Assembly: GCF_041102575.1 (NCBI RefSeq)
Contig: NZ_JBGCUE010000003.1
Coordinates: 186,001 to 250,000, forward strand
Length of the DNA: 64,000 bases
Source: Tenuifilum sp. 4138str
GTDB lineage: Bacteria > Bacteroidota > Bacteroidia > Bacteroidales > Tenuifilaceae
Direction of reading: 5' to 3'
The translations under genes were made by a program, and so were the position numbers. The notes beneath the pieces are model-generated. The model was not told the origin of the DNA, searched no databases, and saw nothing but the letters and a program-made list of their open reading frames with translations. Shown one piece after another: positions 8,112 through 18,160 of the stretch; the first letter of the stretch is position 1; each line of letters starts with the position of its first letter.

Positions 8112-8130
8112 GATTTAATCATCTTTGGCC

Positions 8131-9012
8131 ATGTCGCACAAATCGGGTTTTGTAAATATTATTGGTAACCCCAATGTGGGTAAATCAACCCTAATGAATG
8201 CCCTTGTGGGCGAGCGGATTTCCATTGTTACTAGCAAGGCGCAAACCACCCGCCACCGCATAATGGGCATTGTTAACTCCGACGATTTTCAGATTGTTTA
8301 CTCCGATACGCCGGGTGTTCTGAAGCCCGCCTACAAGCTGCAATCGGCCATGATGCGGTTTGTGGAGTCGGCGCTGGAGGATGCCGATGTAATCCTTTAT
8401 ATCACCGACACGGTTGAAACACCCAATAAGAATCAGGAATTCCTGGACAAAATCCAGCAGTTGGATATTCCAATTATCCTGGCAATAAACAAGGTTGACC
8501 TGTCCACACAGGAAAAGGTTGCGCTCCTAATTGAGCAGTGGGGGCAAATGATGCCCAAGGCCGATATTCTTCCAATATCAGCCCTGCACGGCTTTAACAC
8601 CGATGCGTTGGCAAACATGATTGTTGAGAGGCTGCCCGAGGGGCCTGAGTATTTCCCCAAGGATACCCTAACCGACAAGACACTCCGCTTTTTTGCAGCC
8701 GAAATTATCCGGGAAAAAATCCTGCTGAACTACAAAAAGGAAATCCCTTACTCGGTTGAGGTTGAAATTGAAGAGTACAAGGAATCGGAAACAATTGACC
8801 GTATTAGGGCGATAATCTATGTGGACAGGGAGTCGCAGAAGTCAATTATAATTGGAAGCCAGGGACGAATGCTGAAAAAGGTGGGAACCGAGGCACGCCT
8901 CGAGCTGGAAACCTTTCTGGGGAAAAAAGTATTCCTGGAGATTTACGTAAAGGTTGACCCCAACTGGCGCAACGACGAGGGCAAGCTCAAACGCTTTGGT
9001 TACCCCTTGTAA
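8131..9012 (+). CDS. era: GTPase Era
   Basis: Era is a GTPase that binds the 3' end of 16S rRNA and helps 30S subunit maturation. The 293-residue protein has G1 GNPNVGKST, G3 DTPG, G4 NKVD and, after about residue 200, a type II KH domain with GSQGRMLKKVG. Length is normal. An in-frame TTG at 8125 would add two residues; I chose the ATG at 8131 because MSHKSGFVNI aligns with the usual N-terminus. It lies between the pseudouridine synthase and der, so three ribosome-biogenesis genes form one run. Confidence 0.97.
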   Translation: MSHKSGFVNIIGNPNVGKSTLMNALVGERISIVTSKAQTTRHRIMGIVNSDDFQIVYSDTPGVLKPAYKLQSAMMRFVESALEDADVILYITDTVETPNKNQEFLDKIQQLDIPIILAINKVDLSTQEKVALLIEQWGQMMPKADILPISALHGFNTDALANMIVERLPEGPEYFPKDTLTDKTLRFFAAEIIREKILLNYKKEIPYSVEVEIEEYKESETIDRIRAIIYVDRESQKSIIIGSQGRMLKKVGTEARLELETFLGKKVFLEIYVKVDPNWRNDEGKLKRFGYPL

Positions 9013-9054
9013 TTCGATATTGGTAGTATTTCATTTAAAACGATATTTAGGGCA

Positions 9055-10362
9055 ATGGGAAATTTAATTGCTATTGTAGGAAGGCCCAACGTGGGTAAAT
9101 CGACATTCTTTAACCGTTTGGTTGGCTGGCGCCATGCCATTGTTGACGAAATTGCCGGCGTTACCCGCGACCGCATTTACGGGAAAAGCGATTGGAATGG
9201 AAAGGAATTCTCAGTGATTGACACGGGCGGTTGGGTGGAAAATTCCGATGATATTTTTGAGGAGGAGATTCGCAAGCAGGTGCTTATTGCTATTGATGAG
9301 GCCGATATTATCACCTTCCTGGTTGATGCCCAGGAGGGCATAACCGACATGGATATTGCTGTGGCAGAGATACTGAGGCGGAGTTCAAAGCCCGTTTACC
9401 TGGTGGCCAACAAGGTTGACAATAACGCCATACGCATGCAAGCGGGTGAGTTCTACAGCTTGGGTCTTGGCGACCCATGGTGTATCTCATCCATCAATGG
9501 TTCCGGTACGGGCGATTTGCTCGATGATATTGTGAAACATTTCACCGATATTGATGAGTCAGCTGAGCAAAACGAAGTGCCCCGCATTGCCGTTGTTGGC
9601 CGCCCAAATGTGGGTAAATCGTCGTTAATCAACACCTTTATTGGTGAGGAACGTAACATTGTAACCCCGTTGGCCGGCACCACGCGCGATGCCATTGATA
9701 CCCACTACCGTAAGTTTGGCCATGATTTTATTATTGTCGATACTGCTGGCCTACGGCGTAAAACCAAGGTAAAGGAGGATTTGGAGTTTTACTCCGTGAT
9801 GCGTTCCGTAAGGGCAATTGAGAGCTCCGATGTATGCCTTTTGCTCATTGACGCCACCCAAGGAATTGAACGGCAGGATATGAATATCTTCAGCCTTATA
9901 GTCCGCAATAAGAAAGGTTTAGTGCTGGTTGTAAACAAATGGGATTTGGTGGAAAAGAACAACAAAACCGTTGATGAGTACACCAAGCTCATCAAGGAAC
10001 GAATTGCCCCTTTCAACGATGTTCCTATCATTTTTGCATCGGCATTAACCAAACAGCGTGTTTTCAAGGTGATTGAAGCCGCCATGCAGGTTTACGAAAA
10101 TCGTAAGCGCCGAATTCCCACTTCGGAGCTAAACAATTTTCTGCAGGAAACACTGCAAATCAAGGAGCCGCCGGTTTATAAGGGTAAACTTGTGAAAATT
10201 AAGTATGCCGCGCAGTTACCCACCAAAACCCCACAGTTTGCATTTTTCTGCAACTTGCCACAGTATATAAAGGATCCTTACAAGCGATTCATTGAAAATA
10301 GGCTAAGGGAAAAGTTTAACCTTACCGGAGTACCTATTCAAATATACTTTAGGGAGAAGTAG
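9055..10362 (+). CDS. der: Ribosome assembly GTPase Der (EngA)
   Basis: Der carries two GTPase domains in tandem and is required for 50S subunit assembly. Both P-loops are visible: GRPNVGKST near residue 9 and GRPNVGKSS near residue 182. The matching NKVD and NKWD specificity motifs are also present. The C-terminal KH-like domain (after about 345) ends in the usual YFREK. The 435 residues are typical. The gap to era is 42 bases, and a strong hairpin with a T stretch follows the stop codon. Confidence 0.98.
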   Translation: MGNLIAIVGRPNVGKSTFFNRLVGWRHAIVDEIAGVTRDRIYGKSDWNGKEFSVIDTGGWVENSDDIFEEEIRKQVLIAIDEADIITFLVDAQEGITDMDIAVAEILRRSSKPVYLVANKVDNNAIRMQAGEFYSLGLGDPWCISSINGSGTGDLLDDIVKHFTDIDESAEQNEVPRIAVVGRPNVGKSSLINTFIGEERNIVTPLAGTTRDAIDTHYRKFGHDFIIVDTAGLRRKTKVKEDLEFYSVMRSVRAIESSDVCLLLIDATQGIERQDMNIFSLIVRNKKGLVLVVNKWDLVEKNNKTVDEYTKLIKERIAPFNDVPIIFASALTKQRVFKVIEAAMQVYENRKRRIPTSELNNFLQETLQIKEPPVYKGKLVKIKYAAQLPTKTPQFAFFCNLPQYIKDPYKRFIENRLREKFNLTGVPIQIYFREK

Positions 10363-10368
10363 CATTTC

Positions 10369-11293
10369 TCAGGGCTGGCTTTGGTTACGCCAGCCTTTTG
10401 TGTACAGTTTAGCCAGTAGCGTTAGCTTGTATAAGTCCATCAGCAGGATCGATGGACGGCTACCGCAAAGCTGTTTGCGGAGCAGGGGAGTGTATACACG
10501 CGACACCCACCTTAAGGGGTAGAGCATTCCAACCTTTCGCAGGAAACGGAATACCTTGAGTAGGGTAATTGATTTTTCAATATCCCTACGCATGCAGGGC
10601 ATAATGTGCAAAATCTTAACAAGATTTTTCACGCCCTGATCGGTTTTCTCCAAAAACTCCTGGTTGCTATCGAGCCCCATGTGTATGGTTGGATTATCGA
10701 TATGGAGGATATCAACCCTATGTTTTTTTAGGTCAAGGCCAAGGAGGGTGTCCTCGTGCCCGTAGCCTGAAAGTTCCTCATTGAATCGGATACTGTGGAA
10801 GGTTTCGTACTCAATCAGGAAGTTTCCGCTGATAAATGAGCTGTAAGGTTTTAGCTGCCGGGAGTATGCCGAGTGGCATTCGCGTTTAACGCCGTATTTC
10901 CAACGGAGCAGAAGCTCGGGACGGAATGGCTTGGGGGCCATACTTACGTCCGCCACAAACCACCTTTGCGTTAGGTAGATTTTCAATGTAACGTTTAAGG
11001 TAATTCGGGTCGTCAACCATTACATCGCAGTCGAGGAATAACAACCATTGCCCGGTGGCAACATCGGCTAGGCGGTTGCGAATTTTTGAACGGCCTATGT
11101 TGAAATCGAACTCCAGGTAGTTGACCAAGCTATGCGAGGCAAGCAGCGAGTTGCGGTTCCGGAAGTAGCTGTGCGAGTGGTCGTCGAATATGAGAATCTC
11201 AATAGGGTATTGCAACCGGTTGGCCTGAGCAATAAGCTCACCAACCAGCTCGGTAACATCGAAATTGTAAACCGGAATGCAAACCGAAATCAT
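10369..11293 (-). pseudogene. Glycosyltransferase family 2, frameshifted
   Basis: Two minus-strand frames together make one GT-A fold glycosyltransferase of about 307 residues. The first (11293 to about 10937) starts MISVCIPVYN and contains the nucleotide-binding DDHS and the metal-binding DCDV motif. The second (about 10933 to 10369) continues with PKPFRPELLLRWKYG, an HEDTLLG acceptor-site motif and a basic C-terminal tail. The frames join at a run of five Gs on the plus strand (10933-10937); removing one base restores KYG-PKPF as a continuous reading. This is either a recent inactivating mutation or a homopolymer error in the assembly. The rest of the sequence shows no other damage. It stands alone between der and rmuC. 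Confidence 0.85.
10373..10400 (+). terminator. Rho-independent terminator after der
   Basis: The stem GGCTGGC (10373-10379) pairs with GCCAGCC (10389-10395), followed by TTTTG. It begins 10 bases after the der stop and overlaps the 3' coding end of the convergent glycosyltransferase. Confidence 0.75.
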
Positions 11294-11367
11294 TCTAAGC
11301 CAATTAAACTGCTAAAGTAACACAAATTGCCTCATCTTAATACGATGAAATCGGAATTTTGTTTGCC

Positions 11368-12837
11368 CTACTCATCCAATTCGTTATCAATAGGCAGGAA
11401 ATCGTCGGGGATACTTTTCTTTGCCTTTGCTCCTAGTTCCTTTAGCTGCTGTGCCTGAACCACAAGGTTGCCCCTGCCATCCTTTAGCTTCCCAAACGCT
11501 TCCTCGTATTTTTTTTGAGCAGATGTGAGGCTATCGCCAATTTTACGGAAATCTTCCAGGAAACCCACAAACTTATCGTAGAGCTGGCCGCCCTTTTTGG
11601 CAATTTCCTCAGCGTAACGGTTGCGGTACTCGCGCTGCCACAAATCGTATATCAGCTTTAAAGCAGCAATCAGGTTTGTAGGGCTGATAAGCAAAACACG
11701 CTTTTCGTAGGCATAGTTCCAGATTGCCGGGTCGCGTTCCATCACAAGCATAAATGCGGGTTCAATTGGGATGAACATCATTACAAAATCGAGCGAATCA
11801 ACCAGCTCATCATAGCTTTTTGCCGATAGTCCATCTATATGTCGCTTAACCGATTGTAGCAATTCGTTTGCAGCAGCTTGCTGCTCCGTTGGGTTCGATG
11901 CCGAGCAATAACGCTCATAGGCCACCAGTGTCACCTTTGAGTCAATCACCACCTTGCGGTTATCGGGGTATGAAATGATAACATCGGGCTGAAAACGCTT
12001 CCCCTCCTCGTCGGTTATCGACTCCTGCACGGTGTACTCACGCCCCTTTACCAACCCCGATTTGGATAGAATGGACTCCAGAATCATTTCGCCCCAGTTT
12101 CCCTGTGTTTTCACCTGCCCCTTCAGCGCCTCGGTTAGGTTCTTGGCCTCCTGGCTGATGGTTCGGTTAAGCTCGCTAAGCTCCTTAACCTTCTCGCCCA
12201 GCGAGAAACGCTCACGGCTTTCCTTCTCGTAAACCTCTTGAACCTGCTTTTGGAACTGCTTTATATTCTCGTCGAGCGGCTTCAGCAGCCTATCGATGGT
12301 TTCCGCGTTCATTTTGGTAAACCGTTGCGATTTATCCTCAAGGATTTGGTCGGCCAGGAGCTTAAACTCCTTGGTGAACTGCTCGCCAATTGCCTCTAAG
12401 TCCTTTTTTTGCTTTTCAAGCGATTCTTTAAGGTAGATATTCTCCTTTTCAAGTTCTACTCCCCTGTAACGTGCCTGTTCAAGCTGATGCTGTTTGGTGT
12501 CGATGTCAGCCAGTAGTTTCTCAATTTCCTGCCTCAGCTCATCGGTTGTTTTAGTGGCACTCTGTAGCGATGCTTCAAGCGATGAAACCTTTGCGGTTAG
12601 CGCTATTCTTTCCTCATCGCGTTGTGCAAGTGTGGCTTGTAATGTACTTATGGTTTCGCTGGCGTGTCGGTTCCTTTCGGCTAATACATCAGCCTCGGTA
12701 GTCAACTGGTTCAGCTTTGCGGTCAACTCATCAATATAGGCTTGCTGTTTTGCAGCATTAGTTGTTTTGCCTTTTAAAATCAGGTAAATAAGCAATGCGC
12801 CTACTCCAACTCCGGCTAACGCGATAATAACTTCCAT
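11368..12837 (-). CDS. rmuC: DNA recombination protein RmuC
   Basis: RmuC proteins have an N-terminal membrane helix, a long coiled coil and a PD-(D/E)XK-like nuclease domain, and limit inversions at short repeats in E. coli. Here a hydrophobic helix (residues 3-20) is followed by a coiled coil to about residue 215, then the RmuC core with GNWGEMILESIL, QPDVIISYPD and VVIDSKV, in which the D and the E/DxK-type positions are visible. Length of 489 residues is typical. It appears monocistronic: the convergent or divergent neighbours are on other transcripts. Confidence in family is high, in the biological role moderate. Confidence 0.95.
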   Translation of the reverse strand: MEVIIALAGVGVGALLIYLILKGKTTNAAKQQAYIDELTAKLNQLTTEADVLAERNRHASETISTLQATLAQRDEERIALTAKVSSLEASLQSATKTTDELRQEIEKLLADIDTKQHQLEQARYRGVELEKENIYLKESLEKQKKDLEAIGEQFTKEFKLLADQILEDKSQRFTKMNAETIDRLLKPLDENIKQFQKQVQEVYEKESRERFSLGEKVKELSELNRTISQEAKNLTEALKGQVKTQGNWGEMILESILSKSGLVKGREYTVQESITDEEGKRFQPDVIISYPDNRKVVIDSKVTLVAYERYCSASNPTEQQAAANELLQSVKRHIDGLSAKSYDELVDSLDFVMMFIPIEPAFMLVMERDPAIWNYAYEKRVLLISPTNLIAALKLIYDLWQREYRNRYAEEIAKKGGQLYDKFVGFLEDFRKIGDSLTSAQKKYEEAFGKLKDGRGNLVVQAQQLKELGAKAKKSIPDDFLPIDNELDE

Positions 12838-13038
12838 AAATTTATGTTTATCAAACTATTAGAAAAAACGTTACAGTCTATAAAGTTACTAAAAACTGCT
12901 TTCCCTCTCCCATGTATTTAGTAAAGTTGTCAACAAGTTTGGGCTGTTTATCAAACTTTTTTCAAATGTTGGTGTAAAAAGAGCGACATTTCTACCCCTA
13001 ACGAGCAAGAATTTTTGTAATTTTAGATACTTGATACT

Positions 13039-14076
13039 ATGAGTGCGATGAATTGGAAAGCAGGGTTTACTTTAATTTTACTATTCTTTATCGGCATAAA
13101 TGCTTATGCACAGGATAAAGAACGGTTTCAAAAGATTTTTGAAAAGGAAACCTCCGGTGAAACAGATAACCAGAAGCGGTTTAAAAATGTATCGCGCCTA
13201 AGTTACTACCCCGATACTTTACCCTCCTGGTTTTTTAATCCACACGCTAACGGTATGGGTTACTATGCCATTGGAGTTTCCGACCCCGACATGGTGCTCG
13301 ATGAAGCCAAAGAGCAGGCTATTATCAGGGCAAAGTCAATAGCGCTCTTAAACGAGGAGTGTAAAATTCAGTACTTCAAGGATATTTACACCGATGCAAA
13401 GGAAGTTCAACGCTACACCAACCTTAACGAGCGGTTTGATATCTACTTTAAGCTGACAGCCAAACGCAAGGTTTCCGATGCTATGTTTGCTGTGCTCGAC
13501 ACGCATGTAACACGCTATAACGAGTTTGTGGTTCTGGTTAGCTATAACCCACAACGGGTTAATGAGTCCGATACCCTTTACCCGCTAATGGCCAACGCAT
13601 CGGCGTTTTTTGTTTCGGCAAGCTACGATGGAGCTGAGGATAACCAGGCTGAGTACGAAATGAAAAACTACCTGCTTACTCCTGACCAGAAGGTTACTGG
13701 TGCCGAATTCCTATTCAGGGAGAAAGGTAATAAGTTCTTAAGCGTATCGAGCTTTAACGGTGAGCAGCTTGAATATCCGGCGTTCCCATACTCCTACACA
13801 TCGCCCGATGCCACATCGCGGAATCAGGTTCTGGTAACCTACAATGGTTTATGGAGCATTCTATCGAGGCAAATGCTTTTTACCCTGATGCTAAACACTC
13901 AGCCCTACAGCGTTAAGCTGAAAAATGTTGACCAACAGTACAGCAGCGGTGTTACCCGGTTAGCACGTGAAATAGCATCATTTTCATCCACCCTTGAAAT
14001 TAACGGCATCAAATTTGTAAATGATACCTTGAAGTTTGACCTGAACCTTAAGGGTCAAACCAATAGCATGTGGTAA
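13039..14076 (+). CDS. Secreted LPP20-like protein upstream of the caspase-like gene
   Basis: A 345-residue exported protein with a clear signal peptide (hydrophobic 10-20, cut after AYAQ). Residues about 60-175 contain PSWFFNPHANGMGYYAIGVS and a helical EAKEQAIIRAKSIAL segment, the pattern of LPP20-like domains (a WY..P.......Y..G.......A...A..A signature). The function of that domain is unknown. The second half has no motif I recognise. A second start ATG at 13048 is possible. It lies 34 bases before the caspase-like gene on the same strand, so the two are likely co-expressed and both act outside the cytoplasm. Confidence 0.65.
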   Translation: MSAMNWKAGFTLILLFFIGINAYAQDKERFQKIFEKETSGETDNQKRFKNVSRLSYYPDTLPSWFFNPHANGMGYYAIGVSDPDMVLDEAKEQAIIRAKSIALLNEECKIQYFKDIYTDAKEVQRYTNLNERFDIYFKLTAKRKVSDAMFAVLDTHVTRYNEFVVLVSYNPQRVNESDTLYPLMANASAFFVSASYDGAEDNQAEYEMKNYLLTPDQKVTGAEFLFREKGNKFLSVSSFNGEQLEYPAFPYSYTSPDATSRNQVLVTYNGLWSILSRQMLFTLMLNTQPYSVKLKNVDQQYSSGVTRLAREIASFSSTLEINGIKFVNDTLKFDLNLKGQTNSMW

Positions 14077-14110
14077 AAGCTTTATATGTAAAACTAAAAT
14101 AGATGGCGCA

Positions 14111-16090
14111 ATGAAAACATTTATCAAAGCAACGCTACTCTCAGCATGGAGTATCATAGGTTTACTTGCTACAACGCAAGCGCAAGAATTTAGCAAGCTA
14201 ACGCCTAAACAGATAGGCGATAAAATTACTCTTGAATACGCCATTTCCGGCGAGGCTGTGGGACAGCAATTTACAGTTTCGCCCTTCTACTCCATCGATG
14301 GGGGGAAATCGTTCTTACCGCTCAAGAGCGTTAAGGGTAATGTTGGAAACAATCTCCCCGGCGGTAGAAATCAAATAATTGTTTGGGATGTACTAAAAGA
14401 CCTCAAGGAACTTGACTCCGATGTGGTTTTCAAGCTCGAGGGTGTCTCAAAAAGCGTTGTGCCCCTTCAGGACGATTTCCGTGACGTTCTCTTTAAGCTG
14501 GAGAGCTTAAATCGCACACCCGATGGGAACGTTGAGCTGATACTCTCCATTACCAACAACGGCCCCACCCGCGATTTAAAAATGATTAACGGGTTAATCA
14601 CCATCACCGATTTCAATAAACGTAAATACGATGCCCAGAAGGGTAAAATAGCAGAGGTTGAAGGGAACGAGCGTTACTCCACCCCACAACGAACCATTAA
14701 GAAGGGCGAGAACGTTAAGGCCCGCTTCCTGTTTGAGCGTGTACCCGCCGAGGTTGACCGCGCCATGAGGCTCGATATAGGTATTGAACTAATAACCGAT
14801 GAAACTTATGGCATTGACCTGAAAATTGGCAAGCTTCAATTCCGCGACCTTCCCGTTAGCACCGTTCAAACTGCAGGGATGCGTGTTGAACAAACCAAAA
14901 AACTTCAGCTAGCGTCATCGCCTGAGCATTTTACCATTCGCAAGGTGGAGGTAGTTGACAATAACCCGCCGGTAATTAAGCTTATTTCGCCAGCCAACAT
15001 CCCGCTTGTAGGCAAAGAGGCAACTCGCGGTCGCCCATACGCACAGTCGTCCATTGGGATGGACGATAAGCGGCTCCGCTCCCTTGCTACCGGAGAGGAA
15101 CTTGCCACCACCGATGAGTTTACCATGGTTAAGGCCAAGGTTACCGATGAGAGCGGGATATACGATGTAACCGTTAACGGTATTTCTACCGAGCCCTCAA
15201 AGGATGGAGTATTCCAGGTTAAGGTTCCTTTGGAGATAGGAAGGAACGAGATTGTAATCCGCGCAGTTGACTTACGCCAGAATAGCATTGAAAAGAAATT
15301 CTTCGTGCTTCGGAAATCACCCTCTGGAAAGGTAGCAAAGGGCGACACCGAAGAACTTGACCTGGTTTTTGATTCCCCAAAAACAGCCCCTCGTTACTTT
15401 GCTCTAATCATGGGTGCCAACGACTATGCCGACGATGCCATTACCGATTTGGATAATCCCATACAAGATGCCACCAAGCTTTATAACGTTCTGGTTAATC
15501 GCTATACATTCGACCCAAGCAATGTAATCTTCCTGAAAAATCCAACCCGCGAGCAAATGATAAATGCCATGGATTGGCTTACCCGTAAGGTAACCAAGTA
15601 CGATAACCTATTGGTATTTTATGCGGGCCATGGTTTTTGGGATAAGGAAACCGACTTTGGTTACTGGATACCCACCGATTCAAAATCGAATAGTACTGCC
15701 AATTGGCTGGCTAATAGTCAAATAAAGGATTACGTTGCTGCCATCAAATCGAAACATACCCTGGTGATTGCCGACGCATGCTTTGGTGGAAGTATTTTCC
15801 GTTCACGTAAGGCTTTTGAGGAGGGGTCACAATCAGTTAAAAAGGCATTTGATGCCCCAAGCCGTAAGGCTATGACTAGCGGTAACCTTACCGAGGTGCC
15901 CGACCGTAGCGTATTCCTTGAGCAGCTTGTTGACAAGCTAAACAATAACACCAAGAGTTACGTAACTGCCGAGGAACTTTTTGCCTCAATCCGCAATGTG
16001 GTATTAAGTAGCAGTCCTGTAACCCCAATGTACGGCGATATTAAAGATGCTGGCGATCAGGGTGGTGACTTTATTTTTGTTCTCAAATAG
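14111..16090 (+). CDS. Secreted caspase-like (peptidase C14) protein
   Basis: A 659-residue exported protein. The signal peptide ends at about residue 25 (TTQAQ). Residues 25-415 look like beta-rich, Ig-like or adhesion-type modules. The C-terminal part, from about 430, is a caspase-fold peptidase: it starts YFALIMGANDY, has the catalytic histidine H507 in YAGHG and the catalytic cysteine C557 in DACFGG. Both catalytic residues are intact. Caspase-like enzymes (metacaspases, gingipain relatives) cut after basic or acidic residues; the specificity here is unknown. Bacteroidota often export such proteins to the periplasm or surface. The upstream gene encodes an exported LPP20-like protein, and a terminator follows, giving a two-gene unit. 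Confidence 0.9.
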   Translation: MKTFIKATLLSAWSIIGLLATTQAQEFSKLTPKQIGDKITLEYAISGEAVGQQFTVSPFYSIDGGKSFLPLKSVKGNVGNNLPGGRNQIIVWDVLKDLKELDSDVVFKLEGVSKSVVPLQDDFRDVLFKLESLNRTPDGNVELILSITNNGPTRDLKMINGLITITDFNKRKYDAQKGKIAEVEGNERYSTPQRTIKKGENVKARFLFERVPAEVDRAMRLDIGIELITDETYGIDLKIGKLQFRDLPVSTVQTAGMRVEQTKKLQLASSPEHFTIRKVEVVDNNPPVIKLISPANIPLVGKEATRGRPYAQSSIGMDDKRLRSLATGEELATTDEFTMVKAKVTDESGIYDVTVNGISTEPSKDGVFQVKVPLEIGRNEIVIRAVDLRQNSIEKKFFVLRKSPSGKVAKGDTEELDLVFDSPKTAPRYFALIMGANDYADDAITDLDNPIQDATKLYNVLVNRYTFDPSNVIFLKNPTREQMINAMDWLTRKVTKYDNLLVFYAGHGFWDKETDFGYWIPTDSKSNSTANWLANSQIKDYVAAIKSKHTLVIADACFGGSIFRSRKAFEEGSQSVKKAFDAPSRKAMTSGNLTEVPDRSVFLEQLVDKLNNNTKSYVTAEELFASIRNVVLSSSPVTPMYGDIKDAGDQGGDFIFVLK

Positions 16091-16100
16091 TTTATCAAAA

Positions 16101-16130
16101 GTCGGGGCTTTACACTGCCCCGACTTTTTG
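16101..16130 (+). terminator. Rho-independent terminator after the caspase-like gene
   Basis: GTCGGGGC (16101-16108) pairs with GCCCCGAC (16117-16124) and is followed by five Ts. It starts 10 bases after the stop codon and separates the caspase gene from the next small gene. Confidence 0.85.
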
Positions 16131-16226
16131 TAACCTGTAACTTGATTTTTCGTAAGATTTTTAAGAATTTGCAAATGAATTCCTCCGGTAAGTAAATGGA
16201 TGTTAAACATAATAACCCTATTTAGC

Positions 16227-16754
16227 ATGAAAAAATTTACTCTTCTAAGCATTGTTGCCGTTTGCTTTTGGGCTATTGCCGCAAACGCCCAGGATGACAA
16301 GTTACAGAAACTTGAGGCAAAGGTTGAAGCCGCCAAGGCTAAGGTTGAAAAAGCCGATGCAAAGATTTACTCAGCCGACAGCTTGATAACCGAAGGGAAA
16401 AAAATTATGCAGGATGCATCCGTTGATATTAGAGCGCTTGAGGCTGAACAGAAACAAATGGAAAAGGCCCATTTTAACGAGATTAAGCCATTGGAGAAAA
16501 AACTCCGCTCCAAGGATAAGGATGAGGTAAATAGCGCTAAGGCTGAAATAAAGGAATCGGAGAAAAAGTTTAAGGAAGAGGTAAAGCAATGGAACGTTAA
16601 GTATAAGGAGGCTCTCAAGGTTTATGAGAATGGCCAAAAGATGGTGGCAAAAGGTGAGGAGAATATGAAAAAGGCTAAGGGCGAAAAGAAACTTGCGGAG
16701 GATGCCCTCAAGGAGGCCCAAAAGGCTTACGAAAAGGCAAGCAAAACAAAGTAA
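16227..16754 (+). CDS. Secreted coiled-coil protein
   Basis: I do not recognise a named family. The start ATG at 16227 gives MKKFTLLSIV, a standard signal peptide ending AANAQ (about residue 20); an upstream start at 16200 would bury it. The mature part of about 155 residues is almost entirely helical and rich in K, E and A, with a heptad-like pattern (KLEAKVEAAKAKVEKADAKI), so it should form a long coiled coil in the periplasm. There are no cysteines after the signal peptide and no lipobox. A structural or stress-related role is possible but not shown. It has its own terminator. Confidence 0.7.
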   Translation: MKKFTLLSIVAVCFWAIAANAQDDKLQKLEAKVEAAKAKVEKADAKIYSADSLITEGKKIMQDASVDIRALEAEQKQMEKAHFNEIKPLEKKLRSKDKDEVNSAKAEIKESEKKFKEEVKQWNVKYKEALKVYENGQKMVAKGEENMKKAKGEKKLAEDALKEAQKAYEKASKTK

Positions 16755-16777
16755 AACATAATTACATTATAGATACA

Positions 16778-16803
16778 GGGGGATTATATCCCCCTTTTTT
16801 TAC
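16778..16803 (+). terminator. Rho-independent terminator after the coiled-coil gene
   Basis: GGGGGAT (16778-16784) pairs with ATCCCCC (16788-16794) and is followed by nine Ts. A textbook intrinsic terminator 24 bases after the stop codon. Confidence 0.9.
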
Positions 16804-16872
16804 AATTTGATTTTTATCATGCTTACAAATGGGAAAAAAGTTGAATATTGCGAAAATTAATTGTGAGTAACT

Positions 16873-18156
16873 ATGAAAAAAGGCTTTGGCTCGTTTGGTA
16901 AAAGTTTTTGGACTGCCATTACCATGGAGTTCTTTGAACGAGGCTCATACTACGGTGTGATGTCGGTTCTTTCGGTTTACCTGGTTCTTAGTACTGATCA
17001 AGGCGGATTGGGTTTTACCAAAGAAAAGGTAGGAATCATAAAAAGCGTTATTACGCCGTTACTATATATACTCCCCATAGTGGCAGGAGCCATTGCCGAT
17101 AGATTTGGCTACCGAAAAACACTATTCTTTGCCTTTGCCGTAATGAGTTCAGGGTACTTCCTAACAAGCATTAGCACCTCATACTCTGCTGTATTCCTAA
17201 GCCTTACGCTCATGGCAATAGGAGCGGGAACCTTTAAACCAATAATTTCCGGAACAATAGCCCGAACCACCAACGAGTCGAACTCATCGTTAGGATTTGG
17301 AATATATTACTGGTCTATAAACCTTGGTGCCTTTCTTTTCCCATTACTCTTAGTCCCTTACCTTAAATCGTTGGGTTGGAACTACATTCTGCTGATGGCC
17401 GCATTTGGCACAGGTTGGCTGCTTTTTTTAAATTTCTTTGTATTCCGTGAACCCGCAAGGCCACAAAGCCAGAAAAACCTTGTTCAGGTTTTTGCCGATA
17501 TGCTTTTGGTTCTGAAAGATTATAAGTTCATACTAACCATAGTAATATACTCAGGTTTCTGGATTCTTTACTTTCAGATGTACGACTCTGTACTCTGGTT
17601 CTTGAAGGAGCGTATCGATATGACCCCCGTTAACAATGCCGTAAATTCCTTTTTGGCTATTTTTGTCGATAATCCATCGTGGAGGTTTGATGCTGAACAT
17701 GTTACAGTAGTTAACGCGGGAACCATAATACTTTTGCAGCTTATAGTATCGGCAATTCTAAAGAATGCCAAACCCTTACCAACCATGATAGTTGGAATAT
17801 CGTTTGGGACACTGGGACTTGGCCTTTTGGCCATTTCAACCTATGCATGGGTTTTTATTTTAGGATTAGTGATTTTTACCATTGGCGAGATGACCGCCCA
17901 CCCAAAGTTTATTTCCTATATAGGTTTAATTGCGCCACAGGACAAAAAAGCCCTTTACCTGGGCTACTCATTCCTTTACGGAGTAATAGGTAGCGGTATT
18001 GGTGGGGTTCTTGGAGCTTTTGCTTACGTTAAGTTTGTAACTAACATGAACCGCCCCGAGTTGTTCTGGTTGATGTTTTGCGGAATTGGTGTATTAACCA
18101 TTATCGGTTTAATCCTGTTTAACAGGTTTGTTCTAAAGGGTTCAAAGCCGAGCTAA
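16873..18156 (+). CDS. POT-family proton-coupled oligopeptide transporter-like protein (MFS)
   Basis: A 427-residue inner-membrane protein with about 12 predicted helices. Several POT/PTR2 signatures are visible: ERGSYYGVMS in helix 1 (the family has ExFxYYG), GAIADRFGYRK in the loop after helix 2 or 3, and YYWSINLGAFLFP, the PTR2 FYxxINxG signature. POT proteins import di- and tripeptides, and in some cases other small solutes, with protons. The protein is slightly shorter than many POT members (about 480-500), and the first motif differs from the canonical ExxER, so the substrate is uncertain. It converges with the histidine kinase gene, only four bases apart. Confidence 0.85.
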   Translation: MKKGFGSFGKSFWTAITMEFFERGSYYGVMSVLSVYLVLSTDQGGLGFTKEKVGIIKSVITPLLYILPIVAGAIADRFGYRKTLFFAFAVMSSGYFLTSISTSYSAVFLSLTLMAIGAGTFKPIISGTIARTTNESNSSLGFGIYYWSINLGAFLFPLLLVPYLKSLGWNYILLMAAFGTGWLLFLNFFVFREPARPQSQKNLVQVFADMLLVLKDYKFILTIVIYSGFWILYFQMYDSVLWFLKERIDMTPVNNAVNSFLAIFVDNPSWRFDAEHVTVVNAGTIILLQLIVSAILKNAKPLPTMIVGISFGTLGLGLLAISTYAWVFILGLVIFTIGEMTAHPKFISYIGLIAPQDKKALYLGYSFLYGVIGSGIGGVLGAFAYVKFVTNMNRPELFWLMFCGIGVLTIIGLILFNRFVLKGSKPS

Positions 18157-18160
18157 CCAG

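Noticed and set aside
14111-16090. Caspase-like gene as part of a CBASS, gasdermin or similar defence system
   Set aside because: The protein has a signal peptide and no gasdermin, cyclase or other defence partner is adjacent; it is an exported protein in a two-gene unit.
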